Notes: generated by a model not told the origin, from the sequence alone. A stretch of 44,850 bases of DNA from Lachnospiraceae bacterium (GCA_900767585.1 CAAFZP010000101.1:1-44850), one strand, 5' to 3'; shown: positions 32,282 through 41,578, numbered from the stretch's first letter. Made by a program: numbers and translations.

Positions 32282-32750
32282 TCCAAGCCTCCTTTAATTG
32301 TTCCTTCAGCATAGCACGTCCGCGGGTTAAGCGGGTTTTGACATTGCTCTCGCTAAGCTTCAGGATATCTGCGATTTCTTTGATCGAATAATCCTCATAA
32401 TAAAAGAGGTGAATCACGGTGCGTTGTTTCTCGGGAAGCTTCATAACTGCTTCAAATAATTCTTCACTTTGTGAGTCCGGGAAATTCAGCTCTTCCATAT
32501 AGGATTCCAGGGATTGCCAGTGCTTCCGCCAGAACGACCGGAGTGTGTTTCTGGATTTGTTGATCGTAACCCGCATCAGCCAGGCGCGGATGTGCGACTC
32601 GTCATCGTATTCCTTGTTTGCAATATGGTATTGCACAAATGTGTCCTGTACGATATCCTCGGCATCTTCCCGGTTCTTGCATATGTTGAAGGCAACCCTG
32701 TATAAATGTGATTGATATTTGTCAATCAATATGCGTATCGGTATTCTCAT
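32265..32750 (-). CDS. ECF-family RNA polymerase sigma factor
   Basis: 161 residues. Region 2 reads YRVAFNICKNREDAEDIVQD followed by TFVQYH and HIRAWLMRVTINKSRNTLRS. Region 4 reads MKLPEKQRTVIHLFYYEDYS, then IKEIADILKLSESNVKTRLT, then RGRAML. The length is typical of ECF sigma factors. The downstream overlapping gene is its likely anti-sigma factor. No autoregulatory -35/-10 pair of ECF type was confidently seen upstream of 32750, although promoter TTGACA at 32826 on the opposite strand is nearby. Confidence 0.93.
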   Translation of the reverse strand: MRIPIRILIDKYQSHLYRVAFNICKNREDAEDIVQDTFVQYHIANKEYDDESHIRAWLMRVTINKSRNTLRSFWRKHWQSLESYMEELNFPDSQSEELFEAVMKLPEKQRTVIHLFYYEDYSIKEIADILKLSESNVKTRLTRGRAMLKEQLKEAWNDEQS

Positions 32751-32825
32751 ATAGCATATCCTCCGTTTGTTTCAAAAGGCCTTTCACAGATTATACACAT
32801 GGCGGAGAAAAAAGGTTACAAAATC

Positions 32826-32854
32826 TTGACAAATAAAAAAAATCGTGGTTTAAT
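32826..32854 (+). promoter_or_regulatory. Sigma-A promoter of the ABC transporter operon
   Basis: TTGACA (32826-32831) and TTTAAT (32849-32854) with a 17-bp spacer give a near-consensus promoter ~125 bp ahead of the binding-protein start, leaving a ~115-nt leader. Confidence 0.75.
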
Positions 32855-32870
32855 CGGTTACTGAAATACT

Positions 32871-32914
32871 TTATTGCACTAAACTGCTAACTCATTAGCG
32901 TACTAATGCAATAA
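32871..32914 (+). promoter_or_regulatory. Structured 5' leader hairpin of the ABC operon
   Basis: TTATTGCA (32871-32878) pairs with TGCAATAA (32907-32914), and inside it GCTAA (32886-32890) pairs with TTAGC (32895-32899). There is no T tract, so it is not an intrinsic terminator. It could be an mRNA stabiliser or part of an unrecognised riboregulator. No T-box signature is present. Confidence 0.5.
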
Positions 32915-32978
32915 AAACAAAGAAAATGAAAGATAGAGAGGGGAGAAGATCCCCATATCGACAAGGAGGATGAGGAAT

Positions 32979-33944
32979 ATGAGAAAATTCAAAAAATTCC
33001 TTGCAGTGGCATCGGTTGCTGCAATGACACTTTCCCTTTGCGCCTGTGGCGGCAAGAAGGATGATACGTATACCGTAGGTATCTGCCAGCTCGTACAGCA
33101 TGAGGCACTCGATGCTGCAACAAAGGGATTTAAGGATGAGCTTGTGAAAGAACTTGGTGAAGATAAAGTGAAGTTTGATGAGCAGAATGCACAGGGTGAT
33201 GCAAATACATGTGCTACGATTATCAATGGCTTTGTCAGCAGCGATGTAGATCTGATCCTTGCAAACGCAACTCCTGCATTGCAGGCAGCCGCTGCTGGTA
33301 CAGATACAATCCCAATTCTTGGTACATCTGTCACAGAGTATGGCGTAGCACTTGAGCTTTCTGATTTTGATGGTACTGTCGGTAAAAATATTTCCGGTAC
33401 ATCGGATCTTGCACCACTCGACAGCCAGGCAGATATGATCAAGGAATTGTTCCCGGATGCAAAGAAGGTAGGTCTTCTGTATTGTTCCGCAGAAGCAAAT
33501 TCCCAGTATCAGGTAGATACGGTAAAGGCAGCTTTGGAGAAGCTTGGATACACATGTGAGTATTATTCATTCTCCGATTCCAATGACCTTTCGACAGTTA
33601 CAACATCTGCAGCCAATGCAAGTGATGTCATCTATGTTCCGACAGACAACACAGTTGCAGCGAACACAGAGATCATCAAGAACATCTGTATGCCAGCCAA
33701 GACACCGGTTGTTGCCGGCGAGGAAGGTATCTGTAAGGGATGCGGTGTCGCTACACTTTCTATCAGCTACTATGATTTAGGTGTTGCAACCGGTAAGATG
33801 GCAGCGAAGATTCTGAAGGGTGAGTCTAAGGTTGGAGAGATGCCAATCGAGTATGCACCACAGTTTACAAAGAAGTACAACAAGGCAATCTGTGAAGAAC
33901 TTGGTATCACAATTCCGGATGGTTACGAGGCAATCGAAGAGTAA
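32979..33944 (+). CDS. ABC transporter substrate-binding lipoprotein (TrpX/PF04392-like)
   Basis: 321 residues. ATG 32979 is preferred over ATG 32970 because AAGGAGGA lies 8 bases before it. Signal peptide with lipobox LCAC (Cys23). The body matches the ABC_sub_bind family: VGICQLVQHEALDAATKGFK, IINGFVSSDVDLILANATPA, IPILGTSVTEYGVALE, KKVGLLYCSAEANSQYQVDT, DVIYVPTDNTVAAN, PVVAGEEGICKGCGVATLSI, YYDLGVATGKMAAKILKGE. Family members include TrpX of the TrpXYZ importer and other amino-acid or nucleobase-type carriers. The ligand here is not determined; with no T-box visible, tryptophan is only one possibility. Confidence 0.9.
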   Translation: MRKFKKFLAVASVAAMTLSLCACGGKKDDTYTVGICQLVQHEALDAATKGFKDELVKELGEDKVKFDEQNAQGDANTCATIINGFVSSDVDLILANATPALQAAAAGTDTIPILGTSVTEYGVALELSDFDGTVGKNISGTSDLAPLDSQADMIKELFPDAKKVGLLYCSAEANSQYQVDTVKAALEKLGYTCEYYSFSDSNDLSTVTTSAANASDVIYVPTDNTVAANTEIIKNICMPAKTPVVAGEEGICKGCGVATLSISYYDLGVATGKMAAKILKGESKVGEMPIEYAPQFTKKYNKAICEELGITIPDGYEAIEE

Positions 33945-34009
33945 TTGCATAGTATAGTGAAAACGAGCGTATTTACTTGATTTTTGTTGTATAAATATAG
34001 TATAGTAGT

Positions 34010-34036
34010 CGGGTAGAGTTTTTCTACCCGATTTTT
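34010..34036 (+). terminator. Intercistronic terminator/attenuator between binding protein and permease
   Basis: CGGGTAGA (34010-34017) pairs with TCTACCCG (34023-34030), followed by ATTTTT. Partial termination here would give more binding protein than permease, a common stoichiometry control. Confidence 0.8.
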
Positions 34037-34068
34037 GTTATATTAAAGGAATTAAAGGAGAGAAAGAA

Positions 34069-35001
34069 ATGGATGTGAGTGCTTTATTCAATGCCATGCC
34101 AGGCGCGATTGCCCAGGGACTGATCTGGGGTATCATGGCGATTGGTGTGTATATTACGTTTCGGATTCTGGATATCGCGGATTTGTCTGTGGATGGTACG
34201 ATGTGTACCGGAGCTGCAGTCTGTATCATGCTGATGCAGAAAGGATATCCGGTCGCGGCGGCGATGGCGATTGCTACACTGGTCGGTATGGTTGTCGGTC
34301 TGGTGACAGGATTGTTCCATACGTCGATGGGAATCCCGGCAATCTTAGCCGGTATTCTGACACAGCTTGGTCTGTGGGGCGTGAACCTGAAAATCATGGG
34401 AAAAGCAAATCAGCCGATCAATGTCGATAAATATGATTTGGCAGTTTCTCTTCGTTACATAAAGAATGTGGCATTCTATAAGAATTCCATCTTTGTCGTA
34501 TTTATATTTATGATCGTTGTGATCGGAATTTTGTACTGGTTCTTCGGTACCGAACTTGGAAGTTCGCTGCGTGCAACGGGATGTAATGAGAATATGGCGC
34601 GTGCACAGGGTATCAACACGAACTTCAACAAAGTACTCGGACTGATGATTTCAAATGGTCTGGTTGCATTTTCATCTGCTTGTCTCGGACAGTATCAGGG
34701 ATTTGCGGATATCAATATGGGTAAAGGCGCGATCGTCATCGGTCTGGCATCGGTGATCATCGGAGAGGCAATTTTCAGCCGTATTTTCAAGAACTTCGCA
34801 TTGAAGCTTTTGTCGGTCGGTATCGGTGGTGTGATCTACTTCATCGTATTGCAGATCGTCATCTGGCTCGGTGTCGACACCGATCTGTTGAAGCTGTTCC
34901 AGGCTTTGATCGTAGCAGTATTCCTTGCAGTGCCTTACTGGAAGGGAAAACATTTCAACAAGGGTAAGAAGCTTGCGGCAAACGCAGAGAAGGAGGCGTA
35001 A
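34069..35001 (+). CDS. ABC transporter permease (TrpY/BPD_transp_2-like)
   Basis: 310 residues, AAAGGAG before ATG 34069. About eight to nine hydrophobic helices are visible, starting GAIAQGLIWGIMAIGVYITF. The family motif FRILDIADLSVDGTMCTGAA and the cytoplasmic GSSLRATGCNENMARAQGIN loop match the LivH/RbsC-like permease branch used with PF04392 binding proteins. The gene lies between its lipoprotein and ATPase, three bases before the latter. Confidence 0.9.
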   Translation: MDVSALFNAMPGAIAQGLIWGIMAIGVYITFRILDIADLSVDGTMCTGAAVCIMLMQKGYPVAAAMAIATLVGMVVGLVTGLFHTSMGIPAILAGILTQLGLWGVNLKIMGKANQPINVDKYDLAVSLRYIKNVAFYKNSIFVVFIFMIVVIGILYWFFGTELGSSLRATGCNENMARAQGINTNFNKVLGLMISNGLVAFSSACLGQYQGFADINMGKGAIVIGLASVIIGEAIFSRIFKNFALKLLSVGIGGVIYFIVLQIVIWLGVDTDLLKLFQALIVAVFLAVPYWKGKHFNKGKKLAANAEKEA

Positions 35002-35004
35002 TCT

Positions 35005-35799
35005 ATGTTAGAGCTGAAGAACATTTACAAGACTTTCAATGCGGGAACAGTCAATGAGAAAATGGCGTTAAAGGGACTGAACCTCACACTCGAGGATGGT
35101 GATTTCGTAACTGTCATCGGTGGAAATGGTGCCGGTAAGTCTACGATGTTAAATGCAATTGCCGGTGTATGGCCGGTTGATCAGGGACAGATCCTGATCG
35201 GGGATACCGATGTCACAAAGCTTCCGGAATATAAGCGTGCCAAATATCTCGGACGTGTGTTCCAGGATCCAATGACCGGAACAGCGGCGACGATGGAGAT
35301 TCAGGAAAATCTTGCACTTGCGATGCGTCGTGGGGAAAGCCGGACGCTGCGGGCAGGAATCACGAAGAAAGAACATGACAAATACAAAGAGATGCTTGCA
35401 ACACTCGGACTTGGACTCGAAGACCGTATGACATCGAAGGTCGGACTGTTGTCCGGTGGACAGAGACAGGCGCTCACACTTCTGATGGCGACCTTGAAGA
35501 AGCCGAAGCTTCTGCTTCTCGATGAGCATACAGCTGCTCTTGATCCAAAGACTGCAGCAAAGGTATTGCAGACGACCGATATGATTGTAAACCGCGACAA
35601 GCTGACAACACTCATGATCACGCACAATATGAAGGATGCGATTGCGCACGGCAACCGTCTGATTATGATGATGGATGGCAATATTATTCTCGATATCCGC
35701 GGCGAAGAGAAGAAGAAGCTGACCGTTGCAGATCTGCTTCACAAGTTTGAAGAAGCAAGTGGCGAGGAATTCGCGAACGACAAGGCGATTCTTGGCTAG
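35005..35799 (+). CDS. ABC transporter ATP-binding protein (TrpZ-like)
   Basis: 264 residues. Walker A GGNGAGKST is at 39-47, the Q-loop lies in RVFQDPMTG, the signature LSGGQRQ begins at 149, Walker B plus catalytic Glu is KLLLLDEHTAALD, and the switch His lies in TLMITHNMKDAI. DEHTAALD with His and Ala replacing the usual DEPTSALD is characteristic of this subfamily. It energises the importer with the two preceding genes. No terminator is obvious after the stop. Confidence 0.93.
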   Translation: MLELKNIYKTFNAGTVNEKMALKGLNLTLEDGDFVTVIGGNGAGKSTMLNAIAGVWPVDQGQILIGDTDVTKLPEYKRAKYLGRVFQDPMTGTAATMEIQENLALAMRRGESRTLRAGITKKEHDKYKEMLATLGLGLEDRMTSKVGLLSGGQRQALTLLMATLKKPKLLLLDEHTAALDPKTAAKVLQTTDMIVNRDKLTTLMITHNMKDAIAHGNRLIMMMDGNIILDIRGEEKKKLTVADLLHKFEEASGEEFANDKAILG

Positions 35800-35888
35800 T
35801 CGAACGTGACAGAACGATTGCAAAAGAGCGGCGTGGATGTTGCGCACAGGTCATCATGCTGATGTGTGGTGACAGGTAAGATAGAATT

Positions 35889-36647
35889 ATGAATGAAGAA
35901 CAGGTATTGTATGCGCGTTTGCAGGACTTGGCGAAGCGCGCATACAGACAAAATATTTATACATATACCGGATTTTTGACGCCGGCGGAACTTGCGGTTG
36001 TCTATGAGAAACAGGCAGAGTTCTCCTTTGTTGGGATGACCTGCTTCGGTGGAACGCCGGAGCGTGAGCGGCAGATGGTGCAGTTTGGTTCGGAAGAATT
36101 GTTTGGGTATGCGGGCGTGTTTCCCATCTCGATTATTCTGGTGGAACCGTTGCTCGAAAAGTTTGCGGAGGATTTGAACCACCGGGATTTTCTTGGCGCT
36201 TTGATGAACCTCGGAATTGAGCGGTCTGTACTCGGAGATATATTGGTAAAAGACGGAAAACGGGCATATATTTTCTGTCAGGAAAGTATCGCTGCATATA
36301 TTCAGGAGAATCTGACAAAGATAAAGCATACGAACGTGAAAACCTCTCTGGTCGATGGAGAGATGGAAGATCTGAAACCGACGCTTGTGGATGTGCATGT
36401 GATTGTCAGTGCACCCCGGTTTGACGCGGTAGTGGCGGCACTTACAAAATGTTCGCGCAGTGAGGCATTGGAATTCTTCCGTGCGAAGAAGGTTACGAGG
36501 AATGGCAGGACAGAGGAACGCAACAGTCTGGTGTTAAAAGACGGAGATATATTTTCCGTGCGCGGCTATGGGAAGTTCCAATATTGTGGTGCCGGAAATG
36601 AGACGCGCAAAGGCCGCGTGAACATATGGGTGAAGAAATATATTTAG
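35889..36647 (+). CDS. ylmH: RNA-binding S4 domain protein YlmH
   Basis: 252 residues. The N-terminal YlmH domain shows YTYTGFLTPAELAVVYEKQA and FFGG-like TCFGGTPERERQMV, followed by PISIILVEPLLEKFAEDLNH and RDFLGALMNLGIERSVLGDI. A C-terminal S4 RNA-binding domain (~180-245) reads RFDAVVAALTKCSRSEALEF, then FRAKKVTRNGRTE and GDIFSVRGYGKF. YlmH homologues are linked to division-cluster genes and to ribosome rescue (peptidyl-tRNA and large-subunit binding). Here it stands away from sepF/divIVA, between an ABC operon and corA. Confidence 0.9.
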   Translation: MNEEQVLYARLQDLAKRAYRQNIYTYTGFLTPAELAVVYEKQAEFSFVGMTCFGGTPERERQMVQFGSEELFGYAGVFPISIILVEPLLEKFAEDLNHRDFLGALMNLGIERSVLGDILVKDGKRAYIFCQESIAAYIQENLTKIKHTNVKTSLVDGEMEDLKPTLVDVHVIVSAPRFDAVVAALTKCSRSEALEFFRAKKVTRNGRTEERNSLVLKDGDIFSVRGYGKFQYCGAGNETRKGRVNIWVKKYI

Positions 36648-36694
36648 GGGTTTCCGAAATAACGCTATCGTGATACAATAATTCATACGGGGTT

Positions 36695-36723
36695 TTTACG
36701 GTAGAAATAAAAATTGGTATAAT
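36695..36723 (+). promoter_or_regulatory. Putative corA promoter
   Basis: TATAAT at 36718-36723 with a moderate -35 (TTTACG, 36695-36700), 17-bp spacing. The start codon is 18 bases after the -10, so the leader would be very short. Confidence 0.4.
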
Positions 36724-36740
36724 GATGAGGCGAGAAGGGC

Positions 36741-37682
36741 ATGATCAGTAAATACATTACGGAAAATGGAAAATTCAGACAGATAGATGAATTTCTGCCT
36801 GGCATGTGGATTAACCTGACAGCACCGACACAGGATGAGAGCTTAGAGATTGCCAGACGCTACAATGTGGATCTGGCAGATATCCGGGCAGCACTCGATG
36901 ATGAAGAGTCTTCCCGTGTGGATGTAAACGATGACTATGTATTGATATTATTTGATATTCCGTCGGTGGAGATCCGACATAATCAGGAGGCGTATACCAC
37001 GATTCCGCTTGGTGTTGTGTGGACGGATGATGCGATTATCACGGTGTGTTCAGCGGAAACGCCTGTGCTCAAACATTTTATCGTGAACAATATCCGTGAT
37101 TTTACGACGAAAAAACAAGTTCGCTTCACGTATCAGATTTTGTACCGGACAAGTATGCTGTATCAGTCATACCTTCGGATTATCGACCGGCATCGTTTGG
37201 AGATGGAGGAACGTATGGGTGGTGCAACGGAGGATGCGGATATCGTAAACCTGCATGAGATGGAGTCAAACCTTGTGTATTTCGATACATCGCTCCGTGC
37301 GAACCGTATGGTCGTGGACCGGCTGACCCGGTATAGCGGAATCCGGAAGTTTCCCGAGGATCAGGAACTGCTTGACGATGTGATTGTCGAGAATCTGCAG
37401 GCGATAGAGATGACGCAGATTTACCGGGACATCTTAAAAGGTACACGGGAACTGATGTCAACAGTGATTGATAACCGGTTGAATAATATCATGAAGCTGC
37501 TGGCTGCAATCACGATTGTCATGTCTATTCCGACGATTATTTCGGGGTTGTACGGTATGAATGTAAATGGCAAGGGTATGCCATTTTCAAAGGAACCATG
37601 GGGATTTATGATTATATGTGTGCTTACACTTGTCATCTGCGTTGTTGTGACAATCGTGCTGCGAAAAAAGAAGATGTTGTGA
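36741..37682 (+). CDS. corA: CorA-family divalent cation transporter
   Basis: 313 residues. A large N-terminal cytoplasmic funnel (VDLADIRAALDDEESSRVDV, a PLGVVWTDD strand, long helix with RMVVDRLTRYSGIRKFPEDQ) leads to two C-terminal membrane helices. The pore signature GMN is in SGLYGMNVNGKG, followed by the second helix (MIICVLTLVICVVVTIVL) and a basic RKKKML tail. It transports Mg2+ or Co2+. No M-box leader is possible in the 93-bp upstream gap. Confidence 0.93.
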   Translation: MISKYITENGKFRQIDEFLPGMWINLTAPTQDESLEIARRYNVDLADIRAALDDEESSRVDVNDDYVLILFDIPSVEIRHNQEAYTTIPLGVVWTDDAIITVCSAETPVLKHFIVNNIRDFTTKKQVRFTYQILYRTSMLYQSYLRIIDRHRLEMEERMGGATEDADIVNLHEMESNLVYFDTSLRANRMVVDRLTRYSGIRKFPEDQELLDDVIVENLQAIEMTQIYRDILKGTRELMSTVIDNRLNNIMKLLAAITIVMSIPTIISGLYGMNVNGKGMPFSKEPWGFMIICVLTLVICVVVTIVLRKKKML

Positions 37683-37720
37683 TGATAAGGCTGGAATGGG
37701 GAGATAAGGGTTGAGACAGA

Positions 37721-38455
37721 TTGAAAAATTTGAGATTTAAGTTCGTTGTTGCATCGAGCCCGTTGTTCGTTGCCACGCATATTCCGCGTGCGAACTATAT
37801 GATAAAACATAGTGATAAATATACAGAAGATGAGCGCTACGATTTTGCGATGAAGATTGAGAATCATATGCGCAGACGTGCCCGCACACAGACGGATGTC
37901 TATGGCAGGGAGAATCTGCCACAGGATGGTGGCTACATCATGTATGCAAACCACCAGGGCAAATACGACGCGCTAGGAATCATGCTGTCCCATCCGCGCC
38001 CATGTGCGATGCTCTGGGAAGAAAAGTCGGCAGACCGTCTGGTTGCAAGACAGGTATGTGGTCTGGTGGAGGGAACGACGATATCCTTTGAAGATCCGAA
38101 ACAGCAGATTGCCGCATTGAAACAGATTGCCGAGCGGGTGAAGGCGGGCAAGCCATATCTGATTTTTCCGGAGGGTGGTTACACCGATAACAAAAATGAA
38201 TTACAGGAATTTAAGTCCGGGTGTTTTGCGTGTTCATTAAAATCAAAGACGCCGATCGTACCGGTTGTGATCTACGATTCGTGGCGGTCAATGGATACGA
38301 ACACCTTCGAGAAGGTCCGGACACAGGTGCATTTTCTCCCACAGATTCCTTACGAGGAATATGGGAAGCTGCGGAAGCCGGATGTATGTGAGTTGGTGAA
38401 GATGAGGATACAGGAGAAGCTGGATGAATTAAAAGAAGCAGATCCGAGGAGATGA
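37721..38455 (+). CDS. Lysophospholipid acyltransferase (PlsC/LPLAT family)
   Basis: 244 residues with a TTG start at 37721. An in-frame TGA at 37712 excludes anything earlier and GGGGAGATAAGGG lies upstream. The acyltransferase HX4D motif is NHQGKYD (His78, Asp83), and the glycerophosphate-binding motif is LIFPEGGYTD (~143-152). The N-terminal ~45 residues (MKNLRFKFVVASSPLFVATH) could be a membrane contact. It overlaps the patatin gene by 4 bases, suggesting linked lipid remodelling: one enzyme transfers and the other removes acyl chains. Confidence 0.87.
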   Translation: MKNLRFKFVVASSPLFVATHIPRANYMIKHSDKYTEDERYDFAMKIENHMRRRARTQTDVYGRENLPQDGGYIMYANHQGKYDALGIMLSHPRPCAMLWEEKSADRLVARQVCGLVEGTTISFEDPKQQIAALKQIAERVKAGKPYLIFPEGGYTDNKNELQEFKSGCFACSLKSKTPIVPVVIYDSWRSMDTNTFEKVRTQVHFLPQIPYEEYGKLRKPDVCELVKMRIQEKLDELKEADPRR

Positions 38456-39309
38456 AAAACGTGAAGACAGGTATTGTATTAGAGGGCGGTGCGTTCCGTG
38501 GGCTTTTTACCGCAGGAGCATTGGACTGCCTGATGGATAATCAGATAGTATTTGATTATGTGGTAGGAGTATCTGCCGGCGCCGGAAACGCGGTTAATTA
38601 TCTGGCAGGGCAAAAAGGTCGTACCAAATGGACGATTATGGCAAGCGGCGAGAACGCTTATTATGGTGTGAAGCAGATGCGCAAAAGCAGGAAGATGCTT
38701 GACCTTGACCGCATGGTGATGGAGTTTTCGCACAAACAATATCCGTTTGATTTTGAAAAGTTTATTGCTTGTCCATCCGAAGTAGAACTTGTAGTGACGA
38801 ACTGTGAGACCGGCAAGGCAGAATATATCGCAAAATCGGAGAATGAGAAACGGGTGCTGACAGCAGTGAAAGCGTCGTGTTCCGTTCCGGTGCTTTGCAA
38901 TCCGGTTGAGATGAATGGATTCCATTATATGGACGGAAGTCTGGCAGATTCCATACCGGTGAAGCGTGCGTTTGAAGTGGGATGTGACCGGGTGGTCTGT
39001 ATCCTCACGAGAAAACCGGAGGAGGCACCAACCAACTATGGGAAGATGCGTGTATTGATGCGGACATATAAGAAGAAATATCCGGCATTTTATGATACAC
39101 TGATGCGCAGGAGAGAGATGTATGCGAAGCAGTTAGAGCGAATCGAGCGTTATGAGAAAGAGGGAAAACTTCTGGTGTTACGTCCGGAGCTTGACAGTAT
39201 CAGCAAGTTTGAGCAGGATAAAGAAAAACAGGAAGCGTTCTATCAGAACGGTTACGGTCTGATGGAAGAACATCTTCAGAAGCTGCAGGCGTTCATGCAG
39301 GGAAGATAA
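38452..39309 (+). CDS. Patatin-like phospholipase
   Basis: 285 residues. The oxyanion loop is LEGGAFRGLFTAGALD (10-25). The nucleophile elbow GVSAG has Ser41. The catalytic Asp is probably Asp161 in FHYMDGSLADSIPV, where patatins usually have DGG or DGA; here the third residue is Ser. RssA/YjjU-like bacterial patatins have this length. It is coupled by ATGA overlap to the acyltransferase. Cytoplasmic, no signal peptide; substrate unknown. Confidence 0.87.
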   Translation: MKNVKTGIVLEGGAFRGLFTAGALDCLMDNQIVFDYVVGVSAGAGNAVNYLAGQKGRTKWTIMASGENAYYGVKQMRKSRKMLDLDRMVMEFSHKQYPFDFEKFIACPSEVELVVTNCETGKAEYIAKSENEKRVLTAVKASCSVPVLCNPVEMNGFHYMDGSLADSIPVKRAFEVGCDRVVCILTRKPEEAPTNYGKMRVLMRTYKKKYPAFYDTLMRRREMYAKQLERIERYEKEGKLLVLRPELDSISKFEQDKEKQEAFYQNGYGLMEEHLQKLQAFMQGR

Positions 39310-40239
39310 TCAGCGTTTTTGGCTGTGTTTGTACCACAGATACATATACGCAACAAGCGGACTGTATTCTGGAAGCGGGATGATCCCAAGAGATTCGTAT
39401 ACCGCTTTGCTGTCATAATCAGTAGAATATGCAGAGATTCCGGTCAGATAGACCGGGATCTTTTTTTGTGCCGCCTGCCTGGTGAGAGCAAGCAGGGATG
39501 GATTTTTTGTATTGATCGTACCGGAATGGTATGCATGGATCAGCACCGCGCGTGTATCGTCCGGCAGATAATACTGCATACCCGGCATGGACTGGAAGAA
39601 GCATACTGGGCAGGATGTATCGAAGTGGACAGATGTTTGCCGCAGGTCGGAAAACTCCTGAAGGACAGGTGCAATCGCATCCGCATATGCATCATAAGAA
39701 CGTTCGTACAAACTGTCGTCAAACGGATAATGGTTGTAGACGCCAAGTGCATTGTAGATCTTCGGCGTACTTCCGGTGTTACAGTAGGCAATGCCGACGG
39801 CTGTTGGCAAAGTTGGGGAAGTGATATAATCAACGGCAGCGGTAAAGTTCGTCAGTCCATTTGCACGCGGATCATCTAAGATATAATTGCTTGACACGAG
39901 CAGGATTGGAACCTTTGCATAGGCAAAGCACATACCAAGCGCGGCAGCGGTAAATGGAAGTGTGTCGGTGCCGTGTGTGATGATTATGCCGTCAATATCC
40001 TTTGTGAGTTGCTCCCGGATGCAGGAGATAAGCAGGTTCAGATGCGAACCATCCATATACTCACTCAGGGTTGTATAAGGAGCTTCCGTCTGAAAGTGCG
40101 GGATGGCTGCTCCTTTTTTCTTTTGCTCGGTCTCGTACATTGCCAGCAGTCGATATGGCATTTGTGTATCAGTGGAGACAAAGTTCTGCTGTACAGACGA
40201 ACCAATCGTGCCGCCTGTGAAGATAACTGTGATATTCAT
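39310..40239 (-). CDS. Asparaginase/glutaminase family protein (L-asparaginase)
   Basis: 309 residues from ATG 40239 (GGAGTAG upstream); a start at 40257 would give six extra residues. The first catalytic motif FTGGTIGS contains Thr11, and the second, IIITHGTDTLPF, contains Thr91 and Asp92, matching the two active-site threonines of the family. A candidate catalytic Lys lies in TGSTPKIYNALG. There is no signal peptide, so it is a cytoplasmic enzyme producing aspartate and ammonia. The start lies five bases past the kinase stop, so it is the third gene of the LytTR/GHKL operon, an unusual partner for such a system. Confidence 0.87.
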   Translation of the reverse strand: MNITVIFTGGTIGSSVQQNFVSTDTQMPYRLLAMYETEQKKKGAAIPHFQTEAPYTTLSEYMDGSHLNLLISCIREQLTKDIDGIIITHGTDTLPFTAAALGMCFAYAKVPILLVSSNYILDDPRANGLTNFTAAVDYITSPTLPTAVGIAYCNTGSTPKIYNALGVYNHYPFDDSLYERSYDAYADAIAPVLQEFSDLRQTSVHFDTSCPVCFFQSMPGMQYYLPDDTRAVLIHAYHSGTINTKNPSLLALTRQAAQKKIPVYLTGISAYSTDYDSKAVYESLGIIPLPEYSPLVAYMYLWYKHSQKR

Positions 40240-40243
40240 AAAA

Positions 40244-41578
40244 CTACTCCGTTTCATTTTCCTTTAGTTTTAACATGATATTCGAGATAAATTCATGTTG
40301 TTCGGTATAAAAATTCGAGGAACCGTGATATTTTTGTGTCGTTGCCTGAATCGAGGCAAGACCGATACCGCTTTTACGCTCCTTCGTGGAGATGTATTTT
40401 CCGTTCCGCGTGCAGACATTGCCGTCAAAGCTGTTTACCATTGTGATATACAGGTGCCCCGGGGTGTCGAGATCTGCGGATAAGCGGATGAAACGGGCAT
40501 CGGCCCGGACATGGCGGCATGCGGTGACTGCATTATCAAGCAGATTGCCGAAGATCAGGCACAAGTCAATATCCGAGATTTCTATCTCCTTTGGAATAAC
40601 AACCTGCAGCTTCGTCCGGATACCATAGCTTTGGGCGATATCGATATAATAATGAATCGTTGCGTTGACCACGGGGTTGTCACAATAGGTGGCAGGTGCC
40701 TGTACATTCGATATCTCGGAAGAATAGTTGGAGATATATTCCTGTAATTTCTCATATTGGCCGGTCTGGGAAAGTTCGTTCAATACTGCAATCGTATGCT
40801 TGAAATCATGCCGGATACGGCGTGTCTCATCCAGATATGCCTGCATTTTCTCATACTGGTCTGCCTGAAGCTGGTACATCAGGGCGGTGGAATCTGCTTC
40901 GATCTTCCGGGAGGTCGTGACGGCGATGATGTACAACAGGGACTGGAACAGCATGAAGAACAGGAACAGCACACCTTCGATCACCATTGCAATCTGGAAG
41001 ATCCGCCCGACGCGGATGTTGGCATAATCAATCGGAATCATGTAGATGTTGCAAAAGGAGATGATTGCGGGAATCATCCATGCGATTCTCCAGAATAATA
41101 TCGTGTTGAAATTCTCAAATAGCCATCGAAATTTGTGCCGCATGTGGAGTAACACAGACATAATGAGGAGGCTGACCGCATATTGTATGATCAGACCGGG
41201 CACGGAGTCGTCGTGTATGTTAGAATGCGGATCGATCCGTGCGATGATGTAATAGTTCATGATGCAGCCGAAGGATAACGCAGCGGTTGCGCATAAAAAC
41301 ATATAGAGTAATTTCAACTTCTCCAGTTTTACAGTCAAAAAATACGCAATCAGACAGATGCCAAGCAGAGGAAAGAAGAATATGTTTGTGTAGTAGGAGC
41401 CGGAAGAATCCACCCATGCCAGCACAAAACAGACTGCAACCATGCATGGCAGCAGCACCGGATAGAGCTTCCTCTGGGGAATGATGAGCCAGTCCGCAAC
41501 AGGGATGATGCAAAGAAAGATGCCGGGGAGGATAATGCCGTATTCGGCGGCTCTGTAAACGAGATTCCAGAAATTCAT
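40244..41578 (-). CDS. GHKL sensor histidine kinase (AgrC-like)
   Basis: 444 residues. The N-terminal ~215 residues hold six to seven hydrophobic helices, the usual AgrC/peptide-sensor topology. The dimerisation box reads DETRRIRHDFKHTIAVLNEL, with the phosphoacceptor His in RHDFKH. The ATPase N-box is IFGNLLDNAVTACRH and the G-box KSGIGLASIQATTQKYHG. It overlaps the response regulator by 4 bases. No agrB or agrD-like gene was found in the window, so the signal must come from elsewhere. Confidence 0.9.
   Translation of the reverse strand: MNFWNLVYRAAEYGIILPGIFLCIIPVADWLIIPQRKLYPVLLPCMVAVCFVLAWVDSSGSYYTNIFFFPLLGICLIAYFLTVKLEKLKLLYMFLCATAALSFGCIMNYYIIARIDPHSNIHDDSVPGLIIQYAVSLLIMSVLLHMRHKFRWLFENFNTILFWRIAWMIPAIISFCNIYMIPIDYANIRVGRIFQIAMVIEGVLFLFFMLFQSLLYIIAVTTSRKIEADSTALMYQLQADQYEKMQAYLDETRRIRHDFKHTIAVLNELSQTGQYEKLQEYISNYSSEISNVQAPATYCDNPVVNATIHYYIDIAQSYGIRTKLQVVIPKEIEISDIDLCLIFGNLLDNAVTACRHVRADARFIRLSADLDTPGHLYITMVNSFDGNVCTRNGKYISTKERKSGIGLASIQATTQKYHGSSNFYTEQHEFISNIMLKLKENETE

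Noticed and set aside
32750..32978. T-box leader before the TrpX-like gene
   Set aside because: The leader is too short and lacks the AGGGUGGNACCGCG antiterminator sequence; only a simple nested hairpin is present.
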